Assembly (NCBI GenBank): GCA_026545765.1
Contig: CM048843.1
Coordinates: 12,175,501-12,239,500 of the forward strand
Origin: Plantago major
Lineage: Eukaryota > Streptophyta > Magnoliopsida > Lamiales > Plantaginaceae
DNA: 64,000 nt
Direction: 5' to 3'
Made by a program: the position numbers and the translations under genes. The notes under the pieces were generated by a model. That model did no database searches, was not told where the DNA came from, and worked only from the letters and a program-made list of their open reading frames with translations. Of this stretch, positions 23,163-33,179 are shown piece after piece (positions within the stretch are counted from its first letter, which is position 1; every line of letters begins with the position of its first letter).

Positions 23163-23560
23163 GTTGTCGAATAATTGAAGTGGAGATGGTGTTTTGAAGT
23201 GAAGAGAGTGTTTTAAGTTTAATTAAGAGATAAAGAGGAGTTGGAGATGGAATGATCCAAATATAGTCAAGACTGGTCTCTATTTAAAGATCTCGGAAAA
23301 ATAAAGCCGTTGGTGATTTTTATTTATTTTTTGCATTTTTTATTTTGAAAGTTATAGCCGTTTTAAATTGGACAAAACAAAAAAAAATTAAAAAATAAAG
23401 AAACCAGATCACGCCAAGTGGCAGCAACCAATCGGCTGCTGCACTTGCTGCCCCCGCGTCATGCCTTGACGGGGGGGAGGACGACGCGCCTCGTCCAAAC
23501 TACTCACGTCGGCCTGTGATGAAATTAGAGTTACCAAATGCATTTCTTCTCCACATCACT

Positions 23561-24329
23561 AACTTTCAAAATTCAAAATAAACCCTCACCCAAAATAAGA
23601 AGAATAAGGGCTCACCTATGTTTATCTCTATCAATCTACCCTTGAGATAAAACGAAACCAGAAGAAGAATCAATTGTCTGTCTGTTTTACAAGGGAAATG
23701 TTACAGGCTCAATTTTGGCTAACAGAAAGAGGTGAGATCTACCGAATCAGTTTTTGAAACCCTAGCTTGTCTTTCATGTTTGAAAATCAGAAATTAACAA
23801 AGAAGAAAGCTCCATTTTTGTAGCCTTCGCCGCCGCCTCCTTTCCCGGCTCCTCCATCTCCGGTAAGCTCTCTCTCGGCTGTGCCGCCCTCACGATCTGC
23901 CATGCTCCCTCCTCCCTTTTGTCCGATGGCGACACCTCCCCCCTTCCCTTTGACAAAACAAGGCGTGATTGAAGAAATTCCGAAAACCATTTGCCCGAAA
24001 GAGGGTATCCGCGACTATGGTTTTGATATCATGATGTTAAAGAATAAAGAGTTAAATAGTAGTCTTGTGTATTAAACAGAGTTTCCTCTGGATCATCTAT
24101 GGGAAAAAAAAAAAAAAAAAGAAGAAGTAGAAGAAAGCAAGCATAAAACGTGTGTTTCACACGTAGAGGAAAGAGAGAAAGTAGAATAAGAACAACATCA
24201 TACTATTTTTAGGGAAAATCAAAAAATTACCCCCCTACGTGGTGCTCTCTTCTCTCTTTTTGTGTGATGGGCCTAACAAACCTAGATTAGATTTTCCAAC
24301 AAACTTAATTTTCCTTAGTCAGGCTTTAA
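23561..24329 (+). other. Intergenic DNA with a possible gene fragment
   Basis: From about 23.70 to 24.07 kb the base composition changes to UTR/exon-like, with GC-rich codon-like sequence. A plus-strand frame includes MATPPPFPLTKQGVIEEI and KEGIRDYGFDIMMLKNKEL before a stop at 24073. An A-rich run of about 17 follows at 24101-24120. It could be a captured or retro-copied exon, but no family is recognised. Confidence 0.25.
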
Positions 24330-24655
24330 TTTGTGGGACATTATAAGCCCGGGTTTAGTTTTATACGGGGTTGGGGCAATTTTTTTGTACAAAGTCGGGC
24401 ACTATAAGCCCGGGTTATGTTTAATACGAAGTCAATGCATTAATTATTCTTCATATAAAATCGAGCACTATAAGTTCGGGCTTCATTTTATACGGAGGCG
24501 GGGCATTATTTTTCATATAAAGTCGGGCATTGTTGGTCAGGCATTGTTTCTCGGGCATTGTTGGTCGGGCATTCTTTCTCGGGCATTGTTTGTTGGACCT
24601 TGTTTATCGGGGCATTATTTCTCGGGCTTTATTTATCGGACTTGGGCATGAGCAT
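24330..24655. repeat. Degenerate tandem repeat, about 60-66 bp units plus short GGGCATTG units
   Basis: Three units share GGGCACTATAAGCCCGGG-like and TTTTATACGG words, spaced about 60 then 66 bases. They pass into shorter repeats of TCGGGCATTGTT. The frame across it is an artefact. It may come from an LTR or a minisatellite; no larger element is recognised. Confidence 0.7.
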
Positions 24656-24814
24656 TATAGTCCAGACCATTGTTTAAAGGGTTACTGATATTAACAGGTA
24701 GTTCACCACATAAACTCAACAACATAAGTCTATACATTTTCGCCAAAATTCATACAGGAGTGACCATAAATAAGATATGTCACATTACTAATTAAGTATA
24801 TTCTTATTTGGCTA

Positions 24815-24955
24815 ATTCATTCGATTCGATTCATTCATTCATTCGATTCGATTCATTTCGTCTTGATTCATTTCGATTCATATTATTATTATTATTATTA
24901 TTATTGTTGTTGTTGTTGTTGTTGTTGTTGCTGCTGCTGCTGTTGTTGTTGTTAA

Positions 24956-24992
<37 letters not shown>

Positions 24993-24995
24993 TTA
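24815..24995. repeat. Compound microsatellite (ATTCG/ATTC)n-(ATT)n-(GTT)n-(ATT)n
   Basis: ATTCGATTC/ATTCATTC units (24815-24875) are followed by ATT repeats, a GTT/GCT stretch (24905-24952) and more ATT repeats to about 24992. The poly-Leu frame across it is not a gene. Confidence 0.9.
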
Positions 24996-25499
24996 TCATT
25001 TATTTACACACCCGATCTTTTGTACGAGGAAAATAAGAAAATTTATCCAATTGAATTATTTTCAACTTTTTTTCTTTCTTTCTTTTTAATACGACTTTTA
25101 GTAGATCAATGAAATAAAGAGTATAGTTACAATTTGAATTACCCTTCTTTTCTACCGTAAAATGTGAGTTAAGATAAGAAACTATAGGAACCTGAGACCA
25201 TACAATTTGGTTCGCATACTCTGTACGTACATCTCTAACAAAAAATCTACATGTTCTTTTGTTGGGAGATATCAGAACAATAGAATTAAACTCAGAAGCT
25301 AACGTTGAGTTTTTTCTCAAACTTAACAAATAAAAAACAAGTTAAGCCAAACCAAAGTCAAACCAAATTCTACAAGTCTTTCAAATGACTCTAAAAAACT
25401 CCAAAACAAGTTAAACCAAACCAAAGTCGGACCAAACTTTATAAAAAGAACATTATCACAAACATTAATCAAATATACTTAATTTCTGTTCATAAATGT

Positions 25500-25731
25500 T
25501 GAAATATGAGTATTGGAACATAAAAGTTGAAGAAGCAGTTTGGAAAATGGAACAAGGCTGGAGGTTCTGGACAAGAAAGAGTGTTGATGTAAAGTTGTTG
25601 GCACGAGCTTGTGCATGGTTTATGGACTAGTAATTTTGGTTAAGCTTTTAATTATTTTATTTGCCGAACATTGTCCATGCTCTTGTAAACGTTTTCAAGT
25701 TGTAATAAATTTCACCGATTCAAAAAAAAAT
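25500..25731 (+). pseudogene. 5'-truncated LINE tail
   Basis: A short plus-strand frame ends ...LLARACAWFMD then TAG at 25628-25630, resembling the last residues of plant LINE RNase H domains. A 3' tail follows with AATAAATTTCACCGATTC and an A-run (25722-25730), the usual end of plant LINEs. Two earlier stretches (25330-25440) repeat AAACCAAAGTC-like words and may be unrelated. Only the last 0.2 kb of a LINE is present. Confidence 0.45.
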
Positions 25732-25959
25732 AGATAAAGACAGTTTGTACGACGATTAAAATTCGATTTTAATCGAGTTATCATTCTCATATTGTTTTCC
25801 ACGCGGTTGGTTTTAAAGTTTGTTATACAATAATAAATAAAAAAGTAAAGTGACAGAAAAAGAGTAGGAAGAGTGTGAGAAAGATGACAAAAATAATATG
25901 TTTTTTTAATTGTGATTATATATGCCATCATATAATTGTTATTATTAATACAAAATAAT

Positions 25960-26037
25960 TTCTTGATTCGATTCGATTCGATTCGTTTGATTTGATTCGA
26001 TTCGATTCGATTCCATTGATTCGATTCGATTCAGAAA
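25960..26037. repeat. (ATTCG)n microsatellite
   Basis: About fifteen imperfect GATTC pentamers, the same unit as in the compound microsatellite at 24.8 kb. Confidence 0.9.
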
Positions 26038-26064
26038 ATTACAGTTGAAGAGAACACAGCCTTA

Positions 26065-26316
26065 CTCCCTCCGCCCCAAGAACAAATGACACATTTGATT
26101 TTTCAACATTTTTAAGTCGGTTTTGACCATAAATTACTTCTAATTTATATACGAAAAATATTTAATAAAATTATATTCCGAAACTTTAGGAAGTGTACTA
26201 TCATAATATAATTTTGTTATATATTTTTCTATTTATAAAGTAAATGATTTGTGGTCAAAGTCGACCTCAACAATTACTTAAAAGTCAAATGAATCATTTA
26301 TTGTGGGGCGGAGGGA
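26065..26316. mobile_element. Stowaway MITE
   Basis: The termini CTCCCTCCGCCCCA and TGGGGCGGAGGGA are flanked by TA on both sides. The interior is AT-rich and partly self-complementary (TTTTGACCATAAATTA / GTGGTCAAAG). 252 bp, typical of Tc1/mariner-derived Stowaway. Confidence 0.9.
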
Positions 26317-27359
26317 TATGTTGAAACTTGGCCTTTTTTTCCTTCCAGGTCTATATTTCCCCTTGGTCGATTTGTTCATTTTATTTTTATAATTGATCGA
26401 TACAGACATTGAAACAGTAAATGGGAAGGCACAGAATCCTCATATATGATCTTTCCTTTTGTGTGTAAGGTAAGGTTTGAGGCTGAACAATTGTGCAATT
26501 TACCACACTAGTTAGAATATCTCCCAAGCTCAACCACGTGACATGCCAGCACACTATTTTGGGGGTATTAATGGACTTTCACATACATTTTGGTTTGATT
26601 GGAAAGTCATTTGTCAATGGTGTGTTATATGAAATCAATTAGTCCTTATTGGACTGAATAGTAGCTGCCCCGTTAAATGGTTGGATAATTGGATTAGACA
26701 GTTGGACTAATATGAATCCTCTACTACAATCACCCATCTCTTTTAGTATCAATTTTCCACGAGTTTGATTCAAAGTATTCAAATGTGATGGCGGTCAAAA
26801 AGGTGACCATGATCGTGAAAGTTAGTTTTTGTTCTTACTATGCTATGCGCTTGTGAATCACAGGGTGTGATCAGTGAGAATTAATTTGTTATTTCAAAGT
26901 ACAAGAACTTTTTAGATCCAATATTCTTTTTGGCGGCCTTAATTAGTCGTACTAATACTAATTCTCTGGATGATTATACTCATCTTGCATGCATGGTCTA
27001 TATCGGCTTAAAACATATATATATATATACACATATACATACATAAAACTATAAACTTCAATAAGGCTACTCAGCCATTTTGTCTTGGGTGAGTATAACG
27101 AACCCTTGATCTTATTGATGCATCGGTGATCCCTTGTGGTATGTGGATCAAGATAAATACTTTAGGCTGACACAATTACTCATTAATTGATTAGGATGAT
27201 ATGATAGTTTGTACATATATTTTTTTCACGCACTGTCTAACTCACACACAGGCAATAAATTTATTAGTAGTATAATTGTCCTAAAAATTAAGGTAGAACA
27301 CACTAAAATATAAACAGGAGTATAGATTTGTAATTATTAAGTTCAAACAATCAGAAATA
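26317..27359. other. Intergenic DNA
   Basis: Ordinary AT-rich sequence with a short (TA)n/(CATA)n run near 27018-27045. No gene or recognised repeat. Confidence 0.5.
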
Positions 27360-27582
27360 TGCAACAATGACATAAGACAATATTGATCGAAGAACAATGA
27401 GCCAAAACTAGAATAACAGAGGCAATAATTTGCGTGGTTCGGCAAGACGGAGGATTCTCATATTTCACTAGACAATCAAAACCAAACAGATTACAAGATA
27501 GAAAAAGCTATTCTCGCGAACAATGTCGAACTTCTTTGATTCTCTATTCCTAACCATTCTGATCTATTGGAAATCAAGCTAT

Positions 27583-27906
27583 TTATCTAGTATGAAGTTG
27601 GGTAGAGTATGTTATTCTCTTAACTTGACAAGGCAAAGACTTCATGGACGGAAAAACTCGACCACAAATCCAACAAACCGGCTTCTTCTCCATCATCAAA
27701 TTGATCTTGATTATTTTCATTGTGTGAAGACGATCTGGAAGCGTTTGGTTGATGGAACTAGCTAGCTTCTTCTTCGAAAATAGTAAATCTTTACTAGTGT
27801 TGTTGGATTGAACATGAATTCTCAGGTGACCTCCCAAAGCTTTACGAGAGCCAAAGACCTTGTCACAAACATGACAAACTCTTGGTGTGTTATTCTTGAT
27901 GATCAT
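27583..27906 (-). CDS. C2H2 zinc-finger protein, 3'-truncated, inside LTR-like DNA
   Basis: A true ATG at 27906 opens 107 codons. The first finger is complete: C11, C14, H27, H31 in CHVCDKVFGSRKALGGHLRI, with the plant-specific QALGGH-type core (here KALGGH). A second begins CWICGRVFPSMKSL (C78, C81) but loses its histidine pair where the sequence turns into LTR-like DNA, so the normal FGHMRxHP end is absent. Plant ZAT-type proteins with two or more such fingers are nuclear transcription regulators, often stress-responsive. A TATAAATAGG lies about 40 bases upstream, probably from the LTR. It may be a captured, truncated gene; expression is unknown. Confidence 0.55.
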   Translation of the reverse strand: MIIKNNTPRVCHVCDKVFGSRKALGGHLRIHVQSNNTSKDLLFSKKKLASSINQTLPDRLHTMKIIKINLMMEKKPVCWICGRVFPSMKSLPCQVKRITYSTQLHTR

Positions 27907-27941
27907 CTCAAGATGTATATTAAAAACTAACTAGTTATACA

Positions 27942-27951
27942 CCTATTTATA
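27942..27951 (-). promoter_or_regulatory. TATA box upstream of the zinc-finger frame
   Basis: TATAAATAGG on the minus strand ends about 35 bases before the zinc-finger ATG, which would leave a very short 5' leader. It could be the LTR's own TATA box. Confidence 0.5.
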
Positions 27952-28070
27952 CAAAGTAAATAGTACCAATTCCCAATTCATAACTATGAATCTAATAACT
28001 AAAAATTTCCTCCTTTAATTTCCAAGTTGGTTTCCAGTTGACAATGGGATTTCTAAAATATTCCTCAACA

Positions 28071-28495
28071 TCCAACTCCTACAATCTTCAGTACTACACC
28101 ATTCTCCACCTTTCAGCATAAGAAAATGCTCAAGTACTCTTTAGGTTAGAATACACCCGTTCCATTCACCACAAGACTGATCAAATAAGACAAGAATCTA
28201 TGCACAAGAACAGGTTTAGTAAAACCATCTGTTGAATCTCGACAAACTTGATCTTCTTAATCTTTATGCCTCCCTTAATAGTTTACACCTGAACATTGCA
28301 GATTTCTTCATCAGTTTCAACATTGTTTATGTTCCCAAACCATTCTCCAGCTTGTCAATGTTCCTCGTGATACCATCTTACGGCGTGATCGATCCTTCTC
28401 CGTCTTCCACGACTTCAATAGATATTGAAAACAGTCTATCATTCTACTATATTCACTCTATTTCACACTTTATTCATTATATATCACACATCTGC
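28071..28495 (-). mobile_element. Copia remnant upstream of the LTR-like segment
   Basis: Minus-strand wording DGFTKPVLVHRFLSYLIS near 28.2 kb matches the end of a copia RNase H. Further upstream (about 28.37 kb) a TGGTATCACGAGG word resembles a primer site. The remnant is short, rearranged and dead. Confidence 0.4.
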
Positions 28496-30177
28496 CACTA
28501 TAAGAGATTTGATCTATTACGACTCATAAATTTATACTCTTTACAAGAGTCACGAAAATGAAATTAAAAAAGGACTTAAAATTAACTCAAATAATGTAAG
28601 AACATACGACTTCTAATTTTGAGTCGTAATTTTGAAATTATAACTCTTAATTTGTACTTCAACTGAAAATACGACACACCCCTTTTGCAACTCATTTGCA
28701 ATTTGCGTCTCTTACACTACAAAAAAATAGTTTTTTAGTAACGGATCTGGATGCCGGTCCGTCACTAAATCCATAGCGACGGATAATAAGGTCGTCTCTA
28801 TTTCTTTCGTCAGAAACCATTTAGTTACAGATAAATTATCTGTCGCTAAATAGTAACGGATTTAGCGACGGATAGTTTCGTTGACCTTTTGTGACGGATA
28901 GTTATCCGTCTCTAATAAGCAGGTTTTTTATTTTTTTTAAATTCCAAAATCATGTCCAGTTTAACGACGGAAAATTATCCGTCGCTAATTAGTGACGGAT
29001 TTAGCGACGGATGATTTTTTTTTAAGTGGATAAATCTGCAGATTTGGAGATGAGACGAGACGGATAAATATCCAGTTTTATCTAGGTTTCTTGTATTTAC
29101 CTACATATTATTTGGAGACGAGACGAGACGAGATGATACAATTTTATCTATAAAACTGGATATACAATAAATCGACAATATTCAATAATACAATACAATA
29201 TTCAATATTCAATAATCAATAATACAATACAATTTATCAATAATACAAAGAAGATCGATCTTCACGAATTTTTTTAACGGATCTTGGTGGAGCTTGACGA
29301 ATCGGACGAGATCTTGACAAATCAGACGGAGGGACAGAGGCAGTGGTGGTGGTGTGGTGGTGGGAGGGAGATCTCGTGGTGGATGGGAGGTGGAGTGGTG
29401 GTGATGGTCGTGGAAGTGGGGAGGTGGTGGTGTGGTGATGAGGGAGATCTCATGGTGGATGGGAGGTGAAGTGGTGGTGGTGGTGGAAGTGGGGAGGTGG
29501 TGGCGGTGCGGAGGTGGTGGTGGCAGTGGTGAGGTGGTGGTGGAAGGGTGGTGGTGGGAGGAAGGAGGGTGGTGGTGGGTGGTGGTGGAAGTGGGGAAGT
29601 GGTGGTGGGAGGAAGAGCAAGATGGAATTGTGAGTGGTGGTGGGCGGAAGAGGAGGGGGATATATATTAGGATTTCTGCTAGCGACGGATAGCCTTATCC
29701 GTCGTTAAGTTTCTTTTTTAATTTTTTTAATTTTTTTTAATTAGCCAACTGACAGTTCAACGACGGATAAGGCTATCCGACGGATAGCCTTATCCGTCGT
29801 TAAGTTTCTTTTTTTATTTTTTATTTTTTAATTAGTTAACAGACATTTTAATAACAACGGATAGCCTTATCCGTCGTTAAGTTTCTTTTTTTATTTTTAT
29901 TTTTAATTAGTCAACAGAATTCGCGACTAGTAGTCTATCCATCTCTAATTAGAGACGGATAAAATAATCCATCGCTAATTAGAGACGGATAGATAATCCG
30001 TCGCTAATCAATGCCGATTCATCGCTATTTAGCGACGGATAATATCCGTTATTAAATGACGTTACTATTCGGCAGTTTTCTTGTAGTGTTATTAATAATT
30101 GTAATGTTTAAATACGACTTTTATTTGCAGAATACGACTATTTTTAAAGGTCGAAATAGATCAAATCTCTTGTAGTC
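28496..30177. mobile_element. Outer CACTA-like element interrupted by another CACTA
   Basis: CACTATAAGAGATTTGATC at 28496 and, inverted, GACTACAAGAGATTTGATC ending at 30177 form about 20-bp imperfect inverted repeats. Further subterminal TACGACT/AGTCGTA words lie inside each. Without the inner CACTA the element would be only about 300 bp, a MITE. The flanking three bases do not match, so the class is uncertain. Confidence 0.5.
28715..30088. mobile_element. Non-autonomous CACTA element, copy 1
   Basis: Starts CACTACAAAAAAATAG and ends TTTTCTTGTAGTG, flanked by TTA on both sides (28712-28714, 30089-30091), the CACTA signature. Subterminal zones carry many copies of AGCGACGGATA / TATCCGTCGCT in both orientations. 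The core is a GGTGGTGGT-rich stretch (29340-29660) reading as poly-Val/Gly frames that are not genes. No transposase. It matches the element at 53774-55155 in opposite orientation. Confidence 0.9.
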
Positions 30178-30220
30178 ATTTTATCTAACTTTTATAAACT
30201 ATTCTAATTATTTATATAAT

Positions 30221-31382
30221 CAGGGCCGATTCAAATTTTCAAGGGCCCTGTGCAAATTTAATATATTTGTAGATCATCACCTCCTCATCCCAAAACAAAT
30301 GTCATGTTATGGACACAAAGGTAAAAGAGAAATAAAGAAAAAAATCGTAATAAAACTTAATTTGTAAGTAGCTTATTTAACTTATAATTGCATTTATGTT
30401 AATGATATGATTTGAATCTTTAATTATGTTAATTAGACAAACTAAGTAATTACATTTTATGTAAATAAAAGTAATTGAGGATAAGATGTTGTCAACCACA
30501 GAAACATTATATTTGTAACGGGAACAAATATAAATGGAATACGATACATTTGTTCTGGAATATATGAAGTACATTTTATAACGAGAAATTAAATTTAAAA
30601 TAAAGTGCTGAAATTAAAACTTGAGTTGGTTTTGCATAGTATCGTTTTCAAATATAGTGTTTCAATTGAATGGCTAATGTTCCGTCTTAAATTAATACGA
30701 ATGATTCAAGTAAATTTTATAATGTGTGACATTAAATGTGTAGATATTTTAAGATTGGTTGTTTAAGTTAATTCAAAATGATCATTTTTCAACGTTTATA
30801 AATCATTCCATAGAAACTAATTGAATTTTATAGAATATATTAAAATATAAAAACTACTCCCTCCATTTCAGAAAAAGTGTTACATTTTATGATACTGTCA
30901 ATCGCGTTTGACATTATTTACTCTTAAACGATATTAATAAATAAATTATTAAAGTTATATAATGAAAATTTAGTAATTAAATTTTTATTATATGATTTTA
31001 TTAAATTATTTACTATTATCGTTTATGAGTAATTGTCAGCTAAACGATTAATGACGTCAAAATGTAACACTTTCTCTGAAATGGAGGGAGTATTAAACAA
31101 TAATTTTTTAAAGGAAAACAATACATAATCAGTATAACAACTTTGAACAAAACTTACAAATGAATATATAGCAATAAAACTTGACTTTTTGACTTATTTT
31201 GTTTATAATTGCATTAGTTATATTAATGTTATGATTTGAGTGTTCAATTAAGTTAATTAAACAAGCTAAGTGATGACGTTTTTATATAGCTAATTGTTTA
31301 CTTGTTCGTATACAAAAGTGGGCCGCAAATATGCTAGGTCTTGTGCAGAAGTCCTCCTTATATGGGTTCAGATTCCACCCTA
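30221..31382. mobile_element. Non-autonomous hAT element
   Basis: A perfect 8-bp duplication TATATAAT (30213-30220 and 31383-31390) flanks ends CAGGGCCGATTCAAATT and, inverted, TAGGGTGGAATCTGAACC. Subterminal TGTGCAAA/TTCTGCACAAG wording is shared. 1162 bp, of which 234 belong to an inserted Stowaway. No coding sequence. Confidence 0.8.
30857..31090. mobile_element. Stowaway MITE nested in hAT
   Basis: CTCCCTCCATTTCAGAAAAA and its inverse end TTTCTCTGAAATGGAGGGAG, flanked by TA on both sides. It closely resembles the copy at 57767-58023 (same AAAGTGTTACATTTT and AACGATAATAGTAAATAATT-type core). Confidence 0.92.
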
Positions 31383-31390
31383 TATATAAT

Positions 31391-32546
31391 CAGTCTTAAA
31401 ATCCAGGAAGTTGAATATGGGAACGAGTATTATTTTTTGTTTTAAGTTTGAGTAGATGTGGAATATACCATGCACAATCCAATGAAAGTATGCCACACCC
31501 AAAGATGTCTACGTGGTCCAATACATAATATATCTGCCTAATAAATTAAACAGACTGGAAATTGAAAAAAAGAAGAAGATGGTGGTATTGAACGCATGTG
31601 CTCTCTACGGCTATGCCCCTTTGGGACGCGCATTCTTCGTACTACACCCATGTGCATTGTGACATGTCAAAACCAAATCTACATTTAATTCTTAAATATT
31701 CCAATCTCAATTTACAAATATTTTCTATTGCATACTTCAATTTCTGACAATTGCTTATCAGTCACCCACTTTAACAAATTTTACATAAAATGTGAAACCC
31801 TCTTCAAATTAAAAGCTTATTTTCTTTCATTATCATTTTCATTATTATTTTCATAATATTTTAAAAAATTGAATAAAAATATTCATATATCTTTTAGAGT
31901 TTCGTGTTACACGAATAATGAATCTTATAGAACTTGACAATTTATATACAACTACTAAACTTCAATATCTATAACAAAATATGGTAATTAATGTTGTAAA
32001 GTTTGTAATTGAACCGGCTAGAATATCCTCACATAGTGAATGCGCAAATCTTTAAGCTGGCCAGTATTACTTCTTAACAATGCATAAAATGTCAAGAAAT
32101 TGATATTTCAATTTATTTTGATTACATGTTCAAATTCAATGGAGCCCGAACAATTAGCACATTCCTGCCATATGACTTCAGAGTATGCCGCATTAAGTAT
32201 TGTTTACTTGATTTACCGGGTTCCTAATGTAATTTGTAAAGATTTACCTATCGTTGATCCGAACAAAAATACCTAGATTGGGAAATGAGAAGAGATGAAG
32301 GAATAGAGAGGTGCCACGTAGGACGTCGTCCCCTCTCACCCTATCAACCTCACGTTACCCACACACCCCTCCCACCATTTCCTCTCCTCTTCTCTCTCTA
32401 CCCATAAAAACCCACTACATAAACCAAACTCTCACAACATAATTTCCTCCCTATACATCACTCCCTTCCAAACTACTCACAAACAACACTCCTATTCTTT
32501 TTACATCCCACAATTTCATCAAATACAACAAAAACTCCATTCTCCA
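31391..32546. other. Intergenic DNA and promoter region of the HLH gene
   Basis: AT-rich and without other genes. The last 250 bases are promoter-like: ACGT-core words (GCCACGTAGGACGTCG near 32312, CACGTTACC near 32351), a TATA-like CATAAAAACCC at 32402, and a long C/T/A-rich leader before the ATG. Confidence 0.5.
32402..32411 (+). promoter_or_regulatory. Candidate TATA box of the HLH gene
   Basis: CATAAAAACCC sits about 145 bases before the ATG, after a TCTCTCTAC pyrimidine patch. It would give a leader of roughly 110 bases. Confidence 0.4.
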
Positions 32547-33179
32547 ATGGCTACCGATTCTCCTCCTCCTTTATCCTTATTCAATAACACCAATCCCAAT
32601 AACTCCGACCCAAACCTTGCCCCCAGCAAAAAACGGAAGTTAACCCACCCCCAACAACCAGCACGCCAAAACTCCCCTCCAACCACAAATTGGCGAAACC
32701 AATCGGAACAACAACTCTACTCCTCCAAACTCTTCTCCGCCCTCCGCCACCTCCGCCGCCCCGACTCCCCCGCCGCCAACGGCCGCACAGTCCGCGACGC
32801 GGCCGATCGAGTCCTCGCCGTATCCGCCCAGGGAAAAACCAGGTGGAGCCGAGCCATTCTTAGCAGCAAATTGAGACTCAAACTCGCCCAAGTGAATAGA
32901 AAACATAAGAAGGCGGCTAAACCGGGTTTGATACGCAACCGGTTGGAGAAGGAAAAACCGATATCCGTTAAGAAACTGCAGCCGGTTCAGAAGAAAGTGA
33001 AGGCGTTGAGCCGGTTGGTGCCCGGTTGCCGGAAGGTGTCGTTGCCGAACCTTCTAGAAGAAACGAGTGATTACATTGCGGCGTTGGAAATGCAAGTCAA
33101 AGCTATGACTTTTCTTACGGCTCTCTTAAATGGCGGCTTTGCTGTTCCTTCCGGTCACCATCATTCCACTTCATCTTAG
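32547..33179 (+). CDS. Atypical bHLH regulator, AIF/IBH1-like (bHLH147-150 group)
   Basis: An intronless 210-residue protein with a clear ATG (CCAATGG). Order: Pro/Asn-rich start, nuclear signal KKRK (28-31), the group box NQSEQQLYSSKLFSALRHLR (51-70), VRDAADRVLAVSAQGKTRWS (82-101), a basic stretch, then the HLH (about 147-194: VKALSRLVPGCRKVSLPNLL, EETSDYIAALEMQVKAM). It lacks the His-Glu-Arg pattern needed to contact an E-box. Known relatives (AIF1-4, IBH1 in Arabidopsis) act in the nucleus as non-DNA-binding partners that restrain growth-promoting bHLH proteins in brassinosteroid/gibberellin signalling. Length and domains are complete. GC-rich coding use contrasts with AT-rich flanks, normal for the family. 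Confidence 0.93.
   Translation: MATDSPPPLSLFNNTNPNNSDPNLAPSKKRKLTHPQQPARQNSPPTTNWRNQSEQQLYSSKLFSALRHLRRPDSPAANGRTVRDAADRVLAVSAQGKTRWSRAILSSKLRLKLAQVNRKHKKAAKPGLIRNRLEKEKPISVKKLQPVQKKVKALSRLVPGCRKVSLPNLLEETSDYIAALEMQVKAMTFLTALLNGGFAVPSGHHHSTSS

Larger units (their letters stand above)
19848..23560 (-). mobile_element. PIF/Harbinger transposon with both genes, decayed
   Basis: An element of about 3.7 kb with similar outer ends (GCATTGGTGAC at the left; inverted GCATTTGGTAAC at the right), subterminal GACGCGTC-type GC-rich palindromes, and two minus-strand genes. These are a DDE transposase (20213-21542) and a Myb/SANT-type accessory protein (22111-23162), the standard two-gene plan of plant Harbingers. 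Both are broken, so it cannot be autonomous now. A CTAAGAC word precedes the body in both this copy and the derivative, so the exact 3-bp duplication is ambiguous. Confidence 0.85.
27360..28070 (-). repeat. Probable copia LTR carrying a zinc-finger reading frame
   Basis: On the minus strand sequence starts TGTTGAGGAATATTTTAG at 28070 and runs through U3-like DNA with TATAAATAGG (27942-27951). It ends in U5-like wording (CTTGCCGAACCACGCAAATT...ATTGTTGCA) at 27360. A decayed copia RNase H tail precedes it (28190-28230, minus). The middle third (27583-27906) is instead an open C2H2 zinc-finger frame. Either a host gene fragment lies inside the LTR, or two separate repeat pieces flank it by chance. 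No second LTR copy is in the window. Confidence 0.5.

Noticed and set aside
23774-24075. A gene on either strand at the GC-rich patch
   Set aside because: Short frames on both strands without a domain; kept only as a possible gene fragment in the intergenic entry.
24808-25089. Poly-Leu frame resembling a membrane protein
   Set aside because: Compound ATT/GTT microsatellite.
29284-29692. Val/Gly/Trp-rich frames
   Set aside because: They are the GGTGGT-rich core of a non-autonomous CACTA element, not genes.
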